Origin: Vibrio splendidus
GTDB lineage: Bacteria > Pseudomonadota > Gammaproteobacteria > Enterobacterales > Vibrionaceae
Assembly (NCBI RefSeq): GCF_002873455.1
Contig: NZ_MCUN01000010.1
Coordinates: 248,001 to 312,000, forward strand
DNA: 64,000 nucleotides
Direction: 5' to 3'
Shown here: piece after piece, positions 36,667 through 45,467 of the stretch
Layout: every line of letters starts with the position of its first letter
Position numbering within the stretch: the stretch's first letter is position 1
The notes under the pieces: generated by a model
What the model was told of the DNA's origin: nothing
The model's input: the letters and a program-made list of their open reading frames with translations, nothing else
Databases searched by the model: none
Program-made: the position numbers and the translations under genes

Positions 36667-37464
36667 ATGACATTATTGAAACGAACACTGACCTACAGCC
36701 TAGTCCTTAGCTCAGTGTTTGCCGCAACTTATGCATCTAGTGAACAAAAAAACCAAAATAACCTGATCGTTGAGTTCTCTTCACCACAAAATACCGAAGA
36801 AGAACAAGTAAAACGTGAGATTCAAAACAGTGGCGTCAATGACACTATGGTTGACCTATCAAATCAGCTCTTCATGTTTGAAAAGCCATTAACCATTCAA
36901 TACGGCGGAGAAGAAGGTCCACTCTACGATCCACAGACGCATCAAGTGCTGGTCCCTTATAACTTCTACTCTGAGTCGCTCAATTACTTTGAAAAGAACC
37001 AATACGAAAAAGAGTATGGGAAGACCGCGCAAACTGGCGCTATCGATACTTTGCTTCATACTCTACTGCACGAAGCTGGGCACGCTTATATCGAAGACCA
37101 GAATATTGCCATACTGGGCAAAGAGGAAGATGCCGTTGATAACCTCGCGACAGTGCTTTTACTTAACTATGTAGAACATGGCGGAGATGCCGCAATCAGC
37201 GCCGCTGACCTGTTTGCTTTCGAGTCAGAAGACCGCCCTGAGTATTACGATTTGGGTGAATACATCGATGAACACAGCTTTGACCTACAGCGTTACTTCT
37301 CTACTTTATGTTTGGTGTATGGCAGCGATCCTGATGCCTATAAAAACTTGCTCGATGAAGTTGAAAACGACTACCTAAAAGATAGGAAAGAGTTCTGTGT
37401 GGAGCACTTTGATGTCATCAATGCCAACTGGCACCGTTACCTAAAAGAGAACGACGAGAGCTAA
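36667..37464 (+). CDS. Exported DUF4344 metallopeptidase-like protein
   Basis: The 265-residue protein has a signal peptide (residues about 1-24) and a zinc-protease-like core. LLHTLLHEAGHAYIED gives an HExxH variant (HEAGH), followed at the right distance by KEEDAVDNLATVLLL with the third acidic ligand, the pattern of DUF4344. It would act in the periplasm or outside; the substrate is unknown. The two cysteines (C229 and C248 region) may form a disulfide. It is monocistronic. Confidence 0.8.
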   Translation: MTLLKRTLTYSLVLSSVFAATYASSEQKNQNNLIVEFSSPQNTEEEQVKREIQNSGVNDTMVDLSNQLFMFEKPLTIQYGGEEGPLYDPQTHQVLVPYNFYSESLNYFEKNQYEKEYGKTAQTGAIDTLLHTLLHEAGHAYIEDQNIAILGKEEDAVDNLATVLLLNYVEHGGDAAISAADLFAFESEDRPEYYDLGEYIDEHSFDLQRYFSTLCLVYGSDPDAYKNLLDEVENDYLKDRKEFCVEHFDVINANWHRYLKENDES

Positions 37465-37598
37465 TGGTTTAACCCTCTATTAGCCTTCTTCAATACTAAT
37501 CTTCATCAATAACAGTCTTATTCAATAATAAGCGGCTTAGTATTTTTCTAAGCCGCCCATAGTGATTTTTTAATTCAAGATATGAAATGAGATAAACC

Positions 37599-37985
37599 TT
37601 AGACCTTCACCTTATATTTAAGATCTTGAGCTTCATCGCCAGTCATGCCACGGAACCCCCAACAGTGCGATGGTTGTTCTTTGATGGTAATTTCGATATC
37701 TATTGGAGAGATGGAAAGTTGCTTTTCTATTTCAGAGAATATCTTCTTAATTAAGCGCTTCTTGGTGTTTACCGCTCGACCTTCCATCATATTGATCTCT
37801 ATAACGGTATAGGCGTCTGTTCTTCCGTCTGGATAAAAGAAATCATCTCGCTCCAATGGCACAAATCGGTGCGCTCGCTTGTCATCGGGTAAACCCATCT
37901 CACTGTTTAAGCACTGTTGCAACACATTAGAGAGCTGCAACTTAATTGGATTTAAGCACTCTTTGATACCATATATAACAATCAT
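37599..37985 (-). CDS. Tautomerase-like protein lacking Pro1
   Basis: The 128-residue protein fits the Tautomerase_2 pattern: MGLPDDKRAHRFVPLERDDFFYPDGRTDAY in the middle, IEINMMEGRAVNTKKRLIKKIF and the late IDIEITIKEQPSHCWGFRG. Tautomerases use an N-terminal Pro exposed after Met removal, but here the start is Met-Ile-Val-Ile. The ATG at 37985 is chosen because AAAGGA is six bases upstream; the ATG six bases earlier abuts the site. Activity is therefore doubtful. It is monocistronic. Confidence 0.7.
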   Translation of the reverse strand: MIVIYGIKECLNPIKLQLSNVLQQCLNSEMGLPDDKRAHRFVPLERDDFFYPDGRTDAYTVIEINMMEGRAVNTKKRLIKKIFSEIEKQLSISPIDIEITIKEQPSHCWGFRGMTGDEAQDLKYKVKV

Positions 37986-38363
37986 GACCATTCCTTTGAT
38001 GCGATTTTAGGTAAAGAAGAAAGTTAGATAGAAGCATCGTCTGGCGACTATCCATTCGCTTACTATTTGTACATATATTACCTAATGACGCGTACGAAAG
38101 AAGGTAAAAACAATGAATTTATGAGCATGTGCAACAAAAAGACCATACCTTCGCAAATATAATCTTCCGTAAACATAAACCGTTGTGAAACCCATACCTC
38201 GACAAACCTATCTCTTTTTAAAACATGAGCCTCGGCTTTGCACTCAGCGACACAGCCCCACTAGCAGCAATTGGCACCCCCAAATAAGAGCCATGCCGAA
38301 TTGATCGAACCCCCTTAGCTCCGCGTATATCTTCTCGACCACATTTGAACTAAGGAGCGCTAT
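37986..38363. other. Intergenic: start of the ChrR-type regulon
   Basis: This 378-bp divergent region contains, on the right, an ECF-type promoter for the LON-domain gene (38302-38331). No small gene was recognised. Confidence 0.5.
38302..38331 (+). promoter_or_regulatory. Candidate sigma-E (ECF) promoter of the LON-domain gene
   Basis: TGATCG (38302-38307), an 18-bp spacer and TATATC (38326-38331) resemble the RpoE/ChrR promoter TGATCC-N18-TAAnnn, with one change in each element. It lies about 35 bp before the start codon. Confidence 0.5.
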
Positions 38364-38984
38364 GTGCCGAATTCATTGAGCAAGACTACACGGACAGACG
38401 CCGAACCAGAGACACCCACAGAGCCCACTCTAGAGCTCGCAGTGTTTCCACTTCCGATATTTATTCTGCCCGGAGGTCGTCAGAGGCTCCGTATCTTTGA
38501 ACCTAAATATCTTTCAATGGTTGCACATGCAGCGCAAGGAGAGGGGTTTATTCTCGCCACTCAAGACGATACTAACTCTGAACACCTAAGCTCTTGGGGG
38601 ACAAAAGTCTCTATCGTTGACTTCAATATGTCTGATGACCAAATTCTCGAAATAGACGTAGAAGGTCAAAAGCTTGTACAACTCCACTCCCCATTCCGGT
38701 CAGAAAACGGTCTGATTCACAGCCAGTTTCGCCCTCTGCCTCATTGGCCAGATCAAGAGTGCAAAGTACCGAATGTATTCACTGCATTCTTGACGCAGCT
38801 GTTTCGAGATCACGACTCCATCAGAACACTCTATCCAAGACCCGATTTTGAGAGCCCACAATGGATATGCGCTCGATTGCTTGAAATGATGCCAATACCT
38901 CTGGAAAAGAAAACTGAGTTCACAGAGCCCGCTAGTTTTCCGTCGTTAGTTCCGTTTCTGAATCAAATCATTACGGGGCAATAA
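38364..38984 (+). CDS. LON peptidase substrate-binding domain protein
   Basis: The 206-residue protein is a stand-alone LON N-domain (LAVFPLPIFILPGGRQRLRIFEPKYLSMV), without ATPase or protease domains. The start is GTG at 38364, 12 bases after AAGGAG. An ATG two bases earlier (ATGTG) is in another frame and stops after five codons. Such genes accompany RpoE-ChrR loci in marine gammaproteobacteria. It probably binds peptides or proteins; the role is unknown. It precedes the sigma gene by 110 bp. Confidence 0.85.
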   Translation: MPNSLSKTTRTDAEPETPTEPTLELAVFPLPIFILPGGRQRLRIFEPKYLSMVAHAAQGEGFILATQDDTNSEHLSSWGTKVSIVDFNMSDDQILEIDVEGQKLVQLHSPFRSENGLIHSQFRPLPHWPDQECKVPNVFTAFLTQLFRDHDSIRTLYPRPDFESPQWICARLLEMMPIPLEKKTEFTEPASFPSLVPFLNQIITGQ

Positions 38985-39034
38985 ACACTTTTATTCACTA
39001 TAATTTTGTATAGTAGAAATTATTTTAATTTAAA

Positions 39035-39064
39035 GTGATCCCGACCTTCACCTTCCACGTAATG
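39035..39064 (+). promoter_or_regulatory. ECF sigma-E promoter of the sigma/anti-sigma operon
   Basis: A perfect -35 TGATCC (39035-39040), an 18-bp spacer and -10 TAATGC (39059-39064) fit the Rhodobacter RpoE/ChrR consensus. It is 31 bp before the sigma gene start, which implies autoregulation. Confidence 0.75.
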
Positions 39065-39094
39065 CCACTCAAATTCGCATGATGGTTGTTTACT

Positions 39095-39742
39095 ATGCAA
39101 GTGGAAAGCAGAAGTACAGGGAACGGCAAGGAGCATGTCATTATCCCAGATAACAAAGTACCTACCGATAACAAAGTTCCTACTGAGCTCTCAAGCTGGT
39201 TGATTTTGGTTGGTTCAGACCGGGACAAACAGGCATTTACCTGTTTGTTTAAGTTCTTTTCTCCAAAGATCAAACGTTTTGGCATCAGTAAGTTGGGTGG
39301 TGAAGCAGCCGCGAACGAACTGGTTCAAGACACGATGACCAACGTGTGGAAGAAAGCACATCTCTACAATGAAGAGAAAGGTGCTGCAACTACTTGGGTT
39401 TACACCGTGATGCGAAATGCAGCCTTTGACATGTTACGCAAAGTCAAAGCCAAGGCAGAACAGTCCATCGCTGACGATATTTGGCCCATTGATGCAATGG
39501 TCGCTGAATCTCAGAGCGAAGATTTACCGTTTGGTGATCATCTCATGAGTCGGCATGTAATGACCCAGATAGAAAAACTGCCGCTAGCCCAAAAAACCAT
39601 AGTGAAAGGCGTATATTTTCAGGAGTTGTCGCAAGAGCAGCTTGCCCAACAACTCGGAGTTCCACTAGGAACAGTGAAATCACGTTTAAGACTTGCTCTG
39701 GCCAAACTTAAAGTTCATATGGGGGAACAAGACCATGATTAA
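39095..39742 (+). CDS. rpoE: ECF sigma factor, RpoE/ChrR group
   Basis: The 215-residue ECF sigma factor has region 2 at about residues 45-115 (FSPKIKRFGISKLGGEAAANELVQDTM and TTWVYTVMRNAAFDMLRK) and region 4 at about 155-210 (LSQEQLAQQLGVPLGTVKSRLRLALAKLK). It overlaps the ChrR-type anti-sigma gene by 8 bp. In Rhodobacter this type directs the response to singlet oxygen. No clear ribosome site precedes the ATG. The N-terminal tail holds an exact 18-bp duplication (DNKVPT twice). The symbol follows the ChrR-partner group, not the envelope-stress RpoE. Confidence 0.88.
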   Translation: MQVESRSTGNGKEHVIIPDNKVPTDNKVPTELSSWLILVGSDRDKQAFTCLFKFFSPKIKRFGISKLGGEAAANELVQDTMTNVWKKAHLYNEEKGAATTWVYTVMRNAAFDMLRKVKAKAEQSIADDIWPIDAMVAESQSEDLPFGDHLMSRHVMTQIEKLPLAQKTIVKGVYFQELSQEQLAQQLGVPLGTVKSRLRLALAKLKVHMGEQDHD

Positions 39743-40466
39743 ACATCATCCAAACGCGGCAATCTTGAAAGATTTTGTCGATGGCAATCTAGCGGATTCT
39801 GTTTCACTGATTGTTTCTAGCCATGTTGAGCTTTGCGAACACTGCCAAAAACAAGTAAGCATGTTGACCGCCCAAGCCGCTGACTCAGTCTTTGAAAACC
39901 AAATCCCTGCTTTTGAAAGCGATACTTCTAACTTTGAAAGCGATACCTCGGGACTACAACTTTCTGAAAGCGAAATGGACGCGTTCCTAGCCGATGACGG
40001 AGAGTTTGATTTTGATGCTATTGATAAAATCACGGCTGATTTGTCGCAGGCTGTTGAAGTCGTCATTGAAGCGCAACAAGAGACAGTGTCTGACACGACC
40101 TTCACGGTTCCTCGCGCGCTCAATTCAGTGGTAAGAAAAGACTGGATGAACCTAGGCAAGATTTCTCGCGCAAGACTGGATTTCGATGATGAATCTCACC
40201 ACACCAGTTTGCTGCATATCGATAAAGATGGACAGGTCCCTTGCCATACTCATAAAGGTTTCGAAATTACATTACTCCTAGAGGGTAGTTTCGAAGATGA
40301 AATGGGTATCTACAACAAAGGTGATTTCATCTGGTTAGATGGAAAACATACGCATCAACCCGTAACCAAAGAAGGTTGTGTCTGTCTCACCGTTTCTAGT
40401 GATGCGCTTTACTTCACAAAAGGTGTGAGTCAGTTATTCAATCCGCTAGGTAAGTATATCTATTAA
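39735..40466 (+). CDS. chrR: ChrR-type zinc anti-sigma factor with cupin domain
   Basis: The 243-residue protein has an N-terminal zinc anti-sigma domain (MIKHHPN...SSHVELCEHC, giving the HxxxCxxC zinc knuckle). An acidic linker with a 21-bp duplication (FESDTS twice) follows. The C-terminal cupin (about 140-235) contains CHTHKGFEITLLLEGSFEDEMG and KHTHQP. ChrR binds its sigma factor and releases it on singlet oxygen. GGGGGAA precedes the ATG, which lies inside the end of the sigma gene, so they are coupled. Confidence 0.92.
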   Translation: MIKHHPNAAILKDFVDGNLADSVSLIVSSHVELCEHCQKQVSMLTAQAADSVFENQIPAFESDTSNFESDTSGLQLSESEMDAFLADDGEFDFDAIDKITADLSQAVEVVIEAQQETVSDTTFTVPRALNSVVRKDWMNLGKISRARLDFDDESHHTSLLHIDKDGQVPCHTHKGFEITLLLEGSFEDEMGIYNKGDFIWLDGKHTHQPVTKEGCVCLTVSSDALYFTKGVSQLFNPLGKYIY

Positions 40467-40553
40467 CCCAGTTGCACGCTATAAATATACAGGATGGCAT
40501 GAAGCTATCCTGTATATCGTCCGTAGATCTGGCTTAAAACATCAATGGTGTTG

Positions 40554-40583
40554 AGATTTCAAACACACCCGGCTCTGTAAGTA
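40554..40583 (+). promoter_or_regulatory. Weak candidate ECF promoter before the DUF523 gene
   Basis: -10 TAAGTA (40578-40583) is a perfect RpoE/ChrR -10, but the element 18 bp upstream (AGATTT) matches TGATCC only in part. It lies 59 bp before the start codon. Confidence 0.4.
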
Positions 40584-40641
40584 CGATTAGCAATGTTGAA
40601 ATATAATAAATAGCTCAAAGCAAGAGCAAAGGAGTTGGCCA

Positions 40642-41589
40642 ATGGAAAAGAAAATTAAGATAGGTATCAGCGCTTGTGTTGCAGGACACAAAGTACGTTT
40701 CGATACAGGTCACAAACGCTCTCGTTTTTGTACAGATGACCTTGCAGATTATGTAGAACTGGAACCAGTATGCCCAGAGATGGCAGTGGGTCTTCCAACA
40801 CCTCGCCCAACCATTCGCCAAGTTCGTCAGCTAGACAATATCATTCACGTTTCCCGACCTGACGGTTCTGGTGACGTGACCAATGATCTGATCGAGTTTG
40901 GACAAAGCTATTCAAAGAGCAACCAGCACATCGCAGGATTCATTGTATGTCAAAAAAGCCCAACCTGCGGTATGGAAAGAGTAAAAGTGTACCATCACCA
41001 CGGTCGCGGCTCTGAATCGACAGGCGTAGGCATGTTCACTAAACAAGTGATGGAAGGCAACCCATTACTTCCTGTTGAAGAAAACGGTCGCCTGAATGAT
41101 CCTATTTTGCGCGAAAACTTCATGACACGAGTTTTCACATACCAAAAATGGCTCGACCTTGTTGACGAAGGCGTGACCAAACACAAGCTCATCCAGTTCC
41201 ACAGTGTGCACAAGTACTTAGTGATGTGTCATCACATTGAAGGTTATAAGAACCTTGGCAAACTGTTGGCAAGCAACGATCTTGAAATCGACGAATTGGC
41301 AAATCAGTACATTGAAGGCCTGATGACGGCATTATCTCACCATGCGAACCGTGGTAGTCATGCCAATACTTTGCATCACTTACAAGGCTACTTTAAGAAG
41401 CAATTGAGCAGTGCTCACAAGCAAGAGCTAACCAATCAGATTTCATCATTCAGGGAAGGGCTGGTTCCACTGTTAGTACCGTTAACGTTAATCAATCATT
41501 ATCTGATGGAATATCCAAACGAGTACCTAGAATCACAAGTTTACCTTAACCCTCACCCTCAAGAACTTAAACTGAGATACGGATATTGA
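40642..41589 (+). CDS. DUF523-DUF1722 fusion protein (YbgA-like)
   Basis: The 315-residue protein has an N-terminal DUF523 domain (about 1-155) with three cysteines (ISACVAG, PVCPEM, KSPTCGM) placed as in TudS-type [4Fe-4S] thiouracil desulfurases. The C-terminal DUF1722/YbgA helical domain (about 185-310) includes KLIQFHSVHKYLVMCH. In E. coli ybgA also sits beside phr. AAGGAG precedes the ATG, and the TGA overlaps the photolyase start. Desulfurase activity is family inference; the DUF1722 role is unknown. Confidence 0.87.
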   Translation: MEKKIKIGISACVAGHKVRFDTGHKRSRFCTDDLADYVELEPVCPEMAVGLPTPRPTIRQVRQLDNIIHVSRPDGSGDVTNDLIEFGQSYSKSNQHIAGFIVCQKSPTCGMERVKVYHHHGRGSESTGVGMFTKQVMEGNPLLPVEENGRLNDPILRENFMTRVFTYQKWLDLVDEGVTKHKLIQFHSVHKYLVMCHHIEGYKNLGKLLASNDLEIDELANQYIEGLMTALSHHANRGSHANTLHHLQGYFKKQLSSAHKQELTNQISSFREGLVPLLVPLTLINHYLMEYPNEYLESQVYLNPHPQELKLRYGY

Positions 41590-43016
41590 GCGATATTCTA
41601 TGGATAAGACGAGACCTGCGGATTCACGATAACCCAGCGCTCGTCGCGGCTGTTGAAAACGGTGTAACTACCGCCGTTTTCATTTCAACACCGCAGCAAT
41701 GGCAACAACACTATCTTGCACCAATCAAAGCGGATTTCATTTATCGCCATCTAAAGCAACTTGAATTACAGCTCGCTGAATTCGGGATAACGTTGCTGCA
41801 CTTGAAAGCCACCGACTTTGACGACCAAGCCACGCAACTCACACATTTGTATAAGCAGCTTGATGCCAAGTGTGTATATGCGAATTCTGAACCTGAAGTG
41901 GATGAGCAGCTGAGAGACAAACGTCTGCTCGTGAATGGCGTCAAACTAAAGATCACCGATTGCGACACCATTCTTCCTTTGGGAAGTGTTTTGAATAAAC
42001 AAGGTGAGATGTTCAAGGTTTTCACGCCGTTTAAAAATGCATGGCTAAAAGAAGTGCAAGTCAAAGGCATTAACTGCAGCCCTGCTCCAGTGATACCGGA
42101 AAAACTTACACAGACTCAATTTTCAGAAGACCAATCGCCTAGCGACCTAACCGCTTCTCGACTTGCCGCTGACTATGATTTTGACTTCCCACGCGTTGAC
42201 TCAAACCGCTGGCCACTGAGCCAAAATGTATTAGAGGCCGTGATTCCCAACTTCTTAGAGAATAAAGTCGGCGATTATGCTCGATTTAGAGATATCCCTT
42301 CAGTTAAAGGGACCTCTGGTCTGTCACCATATTTAACGATTGGTGCGGTAAGTCCGCGCTGGTTAGCAATTCAGTTAATTCAACAACAGCCCGATTTGTT
42401 ATTTGATACACAACTGCCAGCCTTTTCTTGGCTCAATGAATTGATTTGGCGAGATTTTTATAAGCATTTAATGTTCCATCATCCTAAACTGGTTAAAGGT
42501 GCTAACTTTCAACAGAAATACAATGGCTTAGATTGGTATCACGATCATCCTAGCTTCAAGGCTTGGTGTGAGGGTAAGACAGGCTACCCATTGGTTGATG
42601 CGGCAATGCGTCAATTAGTTGAAACCGGTTGGATGCACAACAGATTAAGAATGGTCGTGGCGAGTTTCTTGACCAAACACTTACTCATTGATTGGCGTTG
42701 GGGCGAACGCTTCTTTATGTCTCACCTTATCGATGGTGATTTCAGTGCTAACAATGGCGGTTGGCAGTGGGCTTCAAGTACTGGCTGTGACGCACAACCT
42801 TACTTTCGAATTTTCAATCCGATCACGCAGAGCGAAAAGTTTGATCCGAAAGGAATTTTTGTTCGTAAGTACATACCAGAGCTGCAAAATATTCCTGATA
42901 AGCATGTACATTTTCCACATGACTATATCGCGAAAAACGGAATAGACAGCGAATACTGGCAACCCATCGTTGTACACAAAGAAGCACGATTGAGAGCCTT
43001 AGCCTTTTTCAAATAA
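41586..43016 (+). CDS. phrB: Deoxyribodipyrimidine photolyase
   Basis: This 476-residue flavoprotein repairs cyclobutane pyrimidine dimers with blue light. It has an N-terminal photolyase domain (ILWIRRDLRIHDNPAL) and a C-terminal FAD domain with TSGLSPYLTIGAVSPRW, LNELIWRDFYKHL, the WMHNRLRMVVASFL block and DGDFSANNGGWQWASSTGCDAQPYFRIFNP. The start is TTG at 41586, sharing four bases with the previous stop, so it is translationally coupled to the DUF523 gene. It fits the light-stress regulon. Confidence 0.96.
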   Translation: MSDILWIRRDLRIHDNPALVAAVENGVTTAVFISTPQQWQQHYLAPIKADFIYRHLKQLELQLAEFGITLLHLKATDFDDQATQLTHLYKQLDAKCVYANSEPEVDEQLRDKRLLVNGVKLKITDCDTILPLGSVLNKQGEMFKVFTPFKNAWLKEVQVKGINCSPAPVIPEKLTQTQFSEDQSPSDLTASRLAADYDFDFPRVDSNRWPLSQNVLEAVIPNFLENKVGDYARFRDIPSVKGTSGLSPYLTIGAVSPRWLAIQLIQQQPDLLFDTQLPAFSWLNELIWRDFYKHLMFHHPKLVKGANFQQKYNGLDWYHDHPSFKAWCEGKTGYPLVDAAMRQLVETGWMHNRLRMVVASFLTKHLLIDWRWGERFFMSHLIDGDFSANNGGWQWASSTGCDAQPYFRIFNPITQSEKFDPKGIFVRKYIPELQNIPDKHVHFPHDYIAKNGIDSEYWQPIVVHKEARLRALAFFK

Positions 43017-43030
43017 TTAGAGCGAAGATT

Positions 43031-43462
43031 ATGGATAACTCTCTATGGCTTAATAATTTTCTCAACATGTATCAGCAACTCGGAACCGATAACTTTGAGG
43101 TTCTGAAGACGGTTTATCACCCTGACATCGAGTTCCAAGATCCGCTGCATCAAGTCAGCGGTATCGACGCATTGACTCATTATTTCGAAAACATCTACAC
43201 CCAAGTTACCAGTTGTTATTTCCACATCGAACACGCTTTTGAAAGCGGCAACGAGGCCTCAGTCTACTGGACGATGCAATTCGCTCACAAGCAGCTGAAC
43301 GGTCAAAAGCCTATCGAAGTTCAAGGGCACAGTCACCTTAAGATGCATGAAAACCAAGTCATCTACCACAGAGACTATCTCGATGTCGGATCCATGTTGT
43401 ACGAGCACATCCCAGTTTTAGGCTGCGCAATCAAATCCATCAAAAAAAGAGCGAGCCGCTAA
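43031..43462 (+). CDS. Nuclear transport factor 2 (SnoaL-like) family protein
   Basis: The 143-residue protein is an NTF2/SnoaL-fold protein: LNMYQQLGTDNFEVLKTVYHPDIEFQDPLHQVSGIDALTHYF and VQGHSHLKMHENQVIYHRDYLDVGSMLYEHI. Enzymatic role is unknown; such proteins accompany the SDR and FAD genes of this regulon in many marine bacteria. It starts 14 bases after phrB and its stop overlaps the next start by one base. Confidence 0.85.
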   Translation: MDNSLWLNNFLNMYQQLGTDNFEVLKTVYHPDIEFQDPLHQVSGIDALTHYFENIYTQVTSCYFHIEHAFESGNEASVYWTMQFAHKQLNGQKPIEVQGHSHLKMHENQVIYHRDYLDVGSMLYEHIPVLGCAIKSIKKRASR

Positions 43463-44193
43463 TGCGTATTATGATAACCGGCGCAACCTCTGGAATCGGC
43501 CAATCCCTCTCACTAGATTATGCACAGCAAGGGCATCAAGTGATTGCTTGCGGGCGCAACCCAGAAAAATTACAGGCACTCGTAGATTCTCACGAGACAG
43601 ACCTGTCCAACTCATCAATTACACCTCTCTGCTTTGATTTAACCGATTACCAAAATTTTCCTGAGCTTTCTCAAGACGAACCTCTCGACCTGCTCATTTT
43701 GAACGCCGGAGATTGTGAGTACATCGACGACCCGTTGAATTTTGACGCTGAGCTTTTTGAGCGCGTCATCAACATAAACCTGATTTCAATTGGTTACGCC
43801 CTTAAAGCCTGGCTAAAAAACATTAAGACCGGCGGCCGCTTGGTTTTAGTCAGCTCCAGCGCCAGTTTTTTGCCCTTACCTAGAGCAGAAGCTTATGGCG
43901 CCTCGAAAGCAGCCCTCACCTATTTAGGCAGAACACTGTCGGTTGATTTGGCCGAGCATAATATTCATGTCTCAATTGTGCACCCAGGCTTTGTTGAAAC
44001 GCCATTAACCGAGCGAAACTCCTTCGCTATGCCTATGATTATTAGTAGTGAGGCCGCAACTCAGCGAATCGTAAATGGTATTGCTCAAGGAAAGAGTGAA
44101 ATCGATTTCCCAAGAAGATTCATTATGTTGATGAAGCTATTAAGAATGCTTCCAACTCCAGTTTGGCAAAAACTCGCTTCAAGGATGGTATAA
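43462..44193 (+). CDS. Short-chain dehydrogenase/reductase
   Basis: The 243-residue SDR has an N-terminal NAD(P) motif ITGATSGIGQSLS, the NAG motif (LILNAGDCEY), a catalytic Ser (LVSSSASF) and YGASK as the YxxxK motif. It probably reduces or oxidises a lipid or aldehyde in the photo-oxidative cluster; the substrate is unknown. It is coupled to the NTF2 gene (TAATG) and lies two bases before the FAD gene. Confidence 0.93.
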   Translation: MRIMITGATSGIGQSLSLDYAQQGHQVIACGRNPEKLQALVDSHETDLSNSSITPLCFDLTDYQNFPELSQDEPLDLLILNAGDCEYIDDPLNFDAELFERVININLISIGYALKAWLKNIKTGGRLVLVSSSASFLPLPRAEAYGASKAALTYLGRTLSVDLAEHNIHVSIVHPGFVETPLTERNSFAMPMIISSEAATQRIVNGIAQGKSEIDFPRRFIMLMKLLRMLPTPVWQKLASRMV

Positions 44194-44195
44194 CA

Positions 44196-45467
44196 ATGAA
44201 GAAAATCGCCATTATAGGTTCCGGTATTTCCGGGCTGACTTGCGCACACGTATTAGATAAACATCACGACGTCACGGTATTCGAGAAAAATGATTACGTC
44301 GGTGGGCACACCGCCACGGTTGATATTGAACATCAAGGCGAGGCGTTTTCGATAGACACTGGCTTCATCGTATTCAATGACAGAACCTACCCAAATTTTA
44401 ATCAACTGCTCGAACAATTGGGTGTCGAAAGGCAACCGACCGAGATGAGCTTCAGCGTTCACAACACGACAACCAAGTTTGAATACAACGGCCATAGCAT
44501 CAACTCTTTGTTTGCTCAGAGAAGTAATATTTTCAAACCTCAGTTCTGGTCTTTGGTCTCTGACATTCTTAAGTTCAATAAACTATGCAAAGCCCAGTTC
44601 GAAAGTAACGAGTTTACGCCAGACGTAACCCTTGGTAATTTCCTACGCGACAACCAATTTTCAGACTTCTTTAGTCAGCACTACATCTTGCCGATGGGCG
44701 CCGCTATCTGGTCGACAAGCTTAGAAGAGATGGAAGAGTTTGAGCTTAAATTCTTCGTCCAGTTCTTCTACAACCACGGCCTACTGGACATTGCGAACCG
44801 CCCTCAATGGTACGTCGTCCCTAAAGGTTCTCGCTCTTACGTTGAGATCATACTTTCTCGCTTAAGCAAACCCGTCGCGTTAAACACGTCGATCAAACAA
44901 GTGACTCGTCAAGAATCAGGTGTCACCGTTGAATTCGAAGATGGCGGTACACAAAACTTCGACGAAGTTATATTTGCCTGTCATTCAGACCAAGCACTAC
45001 GTCTGCTTGGCGATGCGACAGAGCAAGAGAAACAGGTTCTAGGCGAGATCCCATACAGTCGTAATGAAGTGGTTTTGCACACGGATACCCGATTATTACC
45101 AGACAGAAAGCTTGCATGGGCAAGTTGGAACTACATGTTGGATGGCGACAGCAAACGACCTGCCTGTGTGACTTACAACATGAACATTCTGCAAGGGATC
45201 GAAAGCCAACACACCTTCTGTGTGACCTTGAATCAGAGCGAAGCCATTGACCCAAACAAAATTATTAGAAGCTTTGTTTATCACCACCCCGTTCTAAACT
45301 CGAACACGGTCGAAGCTCAGCACAAGCGCGAGCAGATCTGTGGCAAAAACCAGACTCACTTCGCCGGCGCATACTGGTACAACGGGTTCCATGAAGATGG
45401 GGTTCACAGTGCACTCGATGTGACCAAACGCTTTGGTTTAGATTTGAGTACGAGTTCAACGCTATGA
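44196..45467 (+). CDS. FAD-dependent oxidoreductase (amine-oxidase-like)
   Basis: The 423-residue flavoprotein has an N-terminal dinucleotide motif IAIIGSGISGLTCAHVL followed by the FEKNDYVGGH block typical of the COG2907 NAD(P)/FAD oxidoreductases. The C-terminal FAGAYWYNGFHEDGVHSAL closes the FAD domain. This family pairs with DUF1365 and a CFA-like methyltransferase in sigma-E/ChrR regulons, where genes of this type are tied to fatty-acid desaturation and furan fatty acids in Rhodobacter. The ATG at 44196 is chosen over an upstream frame start inside the SDR gene. Confidence 0.9.
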   Translation: MKKIAIIGSGISGLTCAHVLDKHHDVTVFEKNDYVGGHTATVDIEHQGEAFSIDTGFIVFNDRTYPNFNQLLEQLGVERQPTEMSFSVHNTTTKFEYNGHSINSLFAQRSNIFKPQFWSLVSDILKFNKLCKAQFESNEFTPDVTLGNFLRDNQFSDFFSQHYILPMGAAIWSTSLEEMEEFELKFFVQFFYNHGLLDIANRPQWYVVPKGSRSYVEIILSRLSKPVALNTSIKQVTRQESGVTVEFEDGGTQNFDEVIFACHSDQALRLLGDATEQEKQVLGEIPYSRNEVVLHTDTRLLPDRKLAWASWNYMLDGDSKRPACVTYNMNILQGIESQHTFCVTLNQSEAIDPNKIIRSFVYHHPVLNSNTVEAQHKREQICGKNQTHFAGAYWYNGFHEDGVHSALDVTKRFGLDLSTSSTL

